Shown here: in pieces, positions 61,049 through 64,000 of the stretch | Layout of the letters: each line of letters starts with the position of its first letter | Numbering within the stretch: the stretch's first letter is position 1 | Source: Sphingobium terrigena | GTDB taxonomy: Bacteria > Pseudomonadota > Alphaproteobacteria > Sphingomonadales > Sphingomonadaceae | Direction: 5' to 3' | Length of the DNA stretch: 64,000 bases | Assembly (NCBI RefSeq): GCF_003591655.1 | Contig: NZ_QVRA01000004.1 | Coordinates: 82,022-146,021 of the forward strand | Made by a program: the position numbers and the translations under genes | Notes under the pieces: model-generated | What the model was told of the DNA's origin: nothing | The model's database searches: none | What the model saw: only the letters and a program-made list of their open reading frames with translations

Positions 61049-61831
61049 TTAGCTCCTGAGAAATTCGAGAATGAGGCGATTGAACCTGTCCGGGTCGGTC
61101 ACGTTGCAGGCGTGGCCGCCCCAATCGAACGTGGCGATTGTGGCGCCGTCCACCGGCGCGGCGAGATCGAGCGCTGTGGCGAACGGCACGAGGAAGTCGT
61201 CGCGGGTGGCAATGACGAGCAGATGTTCAAGCGCCGCCAGCCCTGCCGGATCGGGCGCATAGGCCTGCACGGCGGCGATGCGTTTGGTGGTGGTCTCGAC
61301 GCCGGGGAAAGCCGCCAGATGGTGGTCGAGGTCGGCGGTCAGTTCGCGGTCATGGGCCGCGATCCAGTCGGGCGGATAGAGGAACAGCGGCTGCGCTTCG
61401 AGAAAGGCTCGCTCACCCGCGCCATGCAGTAATGCGAGGCGTGCGGCGAAACAGCGCCTTGTATGGGGCGAGAGCGAGCGCCAGCCATTGATGACGACCA
61501 GCCGGTCGATCCGTCCGGTATGGATGGCCGTCTCGATGCCGATCGCCCCGCCCACCGCATGGCCGATGATATGCGCGCGCTCGATACCGATGGCATCCAT
61601 CAGCGCGATGACATCGTCTGCCATATCCTCGACCGATACGGTATCGGGCAGTGTCCGGTCACTGCGGCCAGTGCCGCGATGGTCATAGGCGATGACGCGG
61701 AAATGCTCCGCCAGCGCCGGGATATTTGGTGTCCAGTAACCCGCCAAGCCGCCAAGGCCGCTTGACAGGATCATCGGCGGCGCATCCGCGCGCCCGTGCG
61801 TTTCATAATAGAGGCCAGCGGCCTCAGCCAA
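61049..61831 (-). CDS. rutD: Putative aminoacrylate hydrolase RutD
   Basis: A 260-residue alpha/beta-hydrolase-fold protein. [39 protein letters not shown] and [15 protein letters not shown] match RutD closely. The usual nucleophile serine motif is replaced by GHAVGG, as in Escherichia coli RutD (GHALGA), so this is a family trait and not damage. It may speed removal of aminoacrylate. Overlaps rutC by 8 bases. Confidence 0.9.
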   Translation of the reverse strand: MAEAAGLYYETHGRADAPPMILSSGLGGLAGYWTPNIPALAEHFRVIAYDHRGTGRSDRTLPDTVSVEDMADDVIALMDAIGIERAHIIGHAVGGAIGIETAIHTGRIDRLVVINGWRSLSPHTRRCFAARLALLHGAGERAFLEAQPLFLYPPDWIAAHDRELTADLDHHLAAFPGVETTTKRIAAVQAYAPDPAGLAALEHLLVIATRDDFLVPFATALDLAAPVDGATIATFDWGGHACNVTDPDRFNRLILEFLRS

Positions 61832-62207
61832 GATGAGCGACCGAGGCGATCTCGACCAGGCAGTCGGGCTTTACCAGTTCGCATTTGATGCAATAGCGCG
61901 CTGGCTTGTCGCCCGGAAAATAGTCAGCATAGACCGCATTGAAAGCGGCATAATCGTTGAGATCCTTGAGGAAGATATGGTTCATGGCGATGTCCGCCAT
62001 GGTGCCGCCCGCCGCCTCGACGGTGATCTTGATGACGTCCAGCACATGGCGCGTCTGCGCGGCGGCATCGCCCACATGCAGGACCGTGCCGCCCTCGCCC
62101 AGCGCCAGCACGCCCGACACATAGATCGTGTTGCCCGCCTTGGCTCCAGCCGAATAGGGCGCGATGGGCGTTGGGAATTGCGGTGGGTTGATCGGTTCGA
62201 AAGGCAT
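61824..62207 (-). CDS. rutC: RutC (RidA/YjgF family), aminoacrylate handling
   Basis: A 127-residue RidA-fold protein. [20 protein letters not shown] and the C-terminal [18 protein letters not shown] are characteristic; the conserved arginine and glutamate of the family active site are in [10 protein letters not shown] and VEIAS. It acts on the peracid or aminoacrylate made after RutB. ATG 62207 overlaps the rutB stop (ATGA) and has GGAG upstream. Confidence 0.92.
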   Translation of the reverse strand: MPFEPINPPQFPTPIAPYSAGAKAGNTIYVSGVLALGEGGTVLHVGDAAAQTRHVLDVIKITVEAAGGTMADIAMNHIFLKDLNDYAAFNAVYADYFPGDKPARYCIKCELVKPDCLVEIASVAHLG

Positions 62208-62893
62208 CAAGGCTCCTTTGGTGGCAACTGCCCGACGGCTGTACAGAAATCGGCGACATTGCTGACCCAGCCAAAGAATTTTTCGACATTATAGAGGCTT
62301 GCCTGACGGATGAAGTCCGGTCCCAGATGATGCACGGCGTCCTCCAGCAGCACGCCGAAATATTCGAGATGGAAGCCGTCGCGCAGGGTCGATTCCACGC
62401 AGACATTGGTGGCAATGCCAGTGAAGATGAGCGCGCGGATGCCGCGCGCCCGCAGCACGGAATCGAGTTGCGAGTTGAAGAAGGCCGAATAGCGCGGCTT
62501 GTGAACGCGAAGGTCGCCCTCATGTACATTCAGGCGATCGACAAGTTCATAGTCCCAGCCGCCCCGCGCGAGAAACTGCCCGGCAAGCGCCGGCCGCGCG
62601 CGCATCGTCTTGAGCGCGTTAGACTTATGCCAGTTGGGAGACAGCGGCGTGCCTGCCTCTACATAGTTGGAATCCCAGCCATTTTGCAGGTACACCACCG
62701 GCATCCCCGCTGCGCGCGCCACATCGACGACTTGCGCGATCTTGGGAATGACACTGGCCGCCGGGCCGACATCGAACCCCGCCTCATCCACATAGCCGCC
62801 CTTGCTGGCATAGGCGTTTTGCATGTCGACAATGATGACCGCCGTGGTCGCCGCGTCAAGCCGGATCGCTTCGGGTCGCGCAGGCAGCACCAC
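62207..62893 (-). CDS. rutB: Ureidoacrylate amidohydrolase RutB
   Basis: An isochorismatase-fold amidohydrolase that hydrolyses the ureidoacrylate formed by RutA. Motifs are [28 protein letters not shown] (catalytic Asp), [14 protein letters not shown] (Lys) and [17 protein letters not shown] (nucleophile Cys). No in-frame ATG lies near the conserved N-terminus. A GTG at 62893 gives 228 residues, matching the usual 230; GTG codons at 62941 and 63001 would add 16 or 36 residues. None has a convincing ribosome-binding site, so the start is uncertain. Confidence 0.88.
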   Translation of the reverse strand: MVLPARPEAIRLDAATTAVIIVDMQNAYASKGGYVDEAGFDVGPAASVIPKIAQVVDVARAAGMPVVYLQNGWDSNYVEAGTPLSPNWHKSNALKTMRARPALAGQFLARGGWDYELVDRLNVHEGDLRVHKPRYSAFFNSQLDSVLRARGIRALIFTGIATNVCVESTLRDGFHLEYFGVLLEDAVHHLGPDFIRQASLYNVEKFFGWVSNVADFCTAVGQLPPKEP

Positions 62894-63014
62894 TGAGGGG
62901 CCGGAACGCGAGGGAGCGGGATCAATGATGGGTTCGTTCACCCTCGCAAGATTGAGCAGGCGCACGAGATCGTCAAGCAGTTCAACCTGATCGTCCGACA
63001 CGGCAGTGATCTGA
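62894..63014. other. Spacer upstream of rutB
   Basis: About 120 bases between the rutB start and the TonB-receptor fragment. The minus-strand frame stays open through it and could encode a longer rutB N-terminus. The rut promoter should lie here or within the pseudogene; I cannot pick it out. Confidence 0.4.
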
Positions 63015-63520
63015 TCAGCCGCCGCAGAGGAAGATGCAGGCGCGATCACGGTCACAGCCCGCCGCCGCGACGAAAGCGCACAGGATGTGCCAATCGCGCT
63101 CAGCGTCGTGGGCGCGGAACAACTCGCCGCCACAGGCAATTTCTCGCTCGGCCAGAGCCAGCAACTCGTGCCGAGCCTCCAGATTTTCAGCTATAATCCA
63201 CGCAATACCAACATCAACATCCGTGGCCTTGGCAGCAATGTTTCGCTGACCAATGACGGGCTGGAAAATGGCGTCGGCGTCTATGTCGACAATGTCTATT
63301 ATGGCCGCGTCGGCCAGTCGCAATTCGACCTGGTGGCCTTGCAGCAGATCGAAATCCTGCGCGGGCCGCAAGGGACATTGTTCGGCAAGAATACCACGGC
63401 GGGCGCGATCAACATCTCGACCCGCGGGCCCAGTTTCGAGACGGAATTTTCCGGCGAGGCGACACTGGGCGATTATGGTTATCACCAGTTGCGCGGGTCA
63501 CTGTCGGGTTCGTTGATCGC
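63015..63520 (+). pseudogene. TonB-dependent receptor fragment (plug domain only)
   Basis: The frame after a TGA at 63012 reads [20 protein letters not shown], then NINIRGLGSNVSLTNDGLEN, VALQQIEILRGPQGTLFGKN and TTAGAINISTRGPSFETEF, a textbook TonB-receptor plug. There is no signal peptide or start codon before it. Homology stops at about GSLSGSL, where a barrel of several hundred residues should follow. Both ends are therefore missing: a remnant left by deletion or recombination. Confidence 0.8.
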
Positions 63521-63676
63521 AATGCCTCGCCCAGCCACATATCGATGCAGGCCGTCTGGTTGAACTGGTGCCGGAACACCCGTTTCTGGTCAGTGTTGCG
63601 CCTGCAGGCACAGGCGTTGACCAGTATGACAGCGGCAGTGCGGCACGCGGCGGGGCGCTATCTGGATAGCGAATGA
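63521..63676 (+). pseudogene. Tail of an unrecognised gene fused to the receptor fragment
   Basis: Right after the receptor homology ends, another frame (from 63524 to a TGA at 63674) reads MQAVWLNWCRNTRFWSVLRL and TSMTAAVRHAAGRYLDSE. Composition is protein-like, but I do not recognise it and it has no start of its own. It may be the 3' end of a gene whose body was lost in the same event. Confidence 0.3.
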
Positions 63677-63754
63677 GCGATCGAGGCACGAACCTCAATC
63701 ATTGATGATTGTGTATTGCGATTAATTCCTAATAGCTATAATCGCTCCCCACGT

Positions 63755-63769
63755 TGAGAATCAATTGCA
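63755..63769 (+). promoter_or_regulatory. Fur-like box upstream of a TonB receptor
   Basis: TGAGAATCAATTGCA lies 17 bases before the ATG at 63787. It is close to the Fur-regulated consensus seen in alphaproteobacteria and to the box at 59961-59975. Iron repression of the following receptor is the natural inference. Confidence 0.6.
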
Positions 63770-63786
63770 ACAGGGGAATTCCATCA

Positions 63787-64000
63787 ATGTCTGCCATCCG
63801 ATCATTGGCGCTTTGCGGCGCCGCATTGCTGGCGCTCTCTGTCACAACTGCCTTTGCTGCGGATCAGGCACCTGATGCAGTTGACGCGCCGCGCGACGAT
63901 AGCGAAGGCCAGATCATCGTTACTGCCGCCAATGCCGGGACAAAAACGGAAACGCCGCTGATCCAGCTGCCCCAGCCGATCAAGGTCATCACGTCCGACC
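63787..64000 (+). CDS. TonB-dependent siderophore receptor, N-terminal part (cut by window end)
   Basis: Only 71 codons are visible. MSAIRSLALCGAALLALSVT followed by TAFAADQ is a clean signal peptide. EGQIIVTAANAGTKTETPLI is the TonB-box and start of the plug, and LPQPIKVITSD is typical of siderophore receptors of the FhuA/FpvA type. AGGGGAA precedes the ATG and a Fur-like box lies directly upstream. The gene continues beyond the window. Confidence 0.85.
   Translation, partial: MSAIRSLALCGAALLALSVTTAFAADQAPDAVDAPRDDSEGQIIVTAANAGTKTETPLIQLPQPIKVITSD

Noticed and set aside
61049..61831. RutD lacking the nucleophile serine as a damaged enzyme
   Set aside because: Escherichia coli RutD has the same replacement (GHALG), so it is a normal family feature.
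1..64000. CRISPR arrays, tRNA or rRNA genes, insertion sequences
   Set aside because: I saw no regularly spaced repeats, no cloverleaf or rRNA sequence and no transposase frame.

Overview
The window reads as the chromosome of an aerobic, high-GC alphaproteobacterium, most likely a sphingomonad (Sphingobium/Sphingomonas type). The clues are the oxygen-dependent cobalamin route (cobG, cobF, bluB), the many TonB-dependent receptors, long chains of genes with 4-base stop/start overlaps, and Fur-like boxes of the TGAGAATCAATTGCA type. Genus is inferred from gene content only.

Layout. (1) 1-14094: 18 cobalamin genes, from the 3' end of cobG through the corrin-ring methylases, cobB, cobO, bluB, a DUF1636 gene, cobT, cobC and cobS to the reversed pair cbiB-cobD and cobU. 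cobA, cobN/S/T and cobQ are not in the window; they could lie upstream because cobG is cut by the window edge. (2) 14242-18912: a catabolic operon of aldehyde dehydrogenase, tandem carboxymuconolactone-decarboxylase-like protein, SDR, 3-hydroxyisobutyrate-dehydrogenase-like protein and a second SDR; substrate unknown. (3) 18913-22565: a decayed spacer with a possible MFS-transporter remnant, then glpD-glpK. (4) 22780-37387: N-acetylglucosamine use. Two paralogous TonB receptors flank a ROK sugar kinase, a PTS (nagE plus an EIIA-HPr-EI fusion), nagA, a SIS-type nagB and a GntR regulator. (5) 37602-56561: an N-glycan degradation locus. Seven overlapping genes (GH20, GH2 beta-mannosidase, GH3 beta-xylosidase type, GH125, GH92, an unrecognised putative glycosidase, GH29) face a cutC-GH2 beta-galactosidase pair. 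The GH3-GH125-GH92 order and the enzyme set match the plant N-glycan (nix) cluster known from Xanthomonas campestris. (6) 56641-59912: a siderophore-type TonB receptor with a PepSY membrane protein, behind a Fur-like box. (7) 59973-62893: rutB-C-D-A for pyrimidine ring degradation. (8) 63015-64000: a truncated TonB-receptor fragment fused to an unrelated gene tail, then the start of another iron-type TonB receptor behind a second Fur-like box.

How it fits together. Regions 4 and 5 look like one nutrient programme: oligosaccharides enter through the TonB receptors, exo-glycosidases strip galactose, fucose, GlcNAc, mannose and xylose, GlcNAc is imported and phosphorylated by the PTS, and NagA and NagB-II turn it into fructose-6-phosphate. 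The ROK kinase may handle released mannose or fructose. The most interesting unexplained part is the 753-residue secreted protein at 48754-51015, translationally locked between GH92 and GH29.
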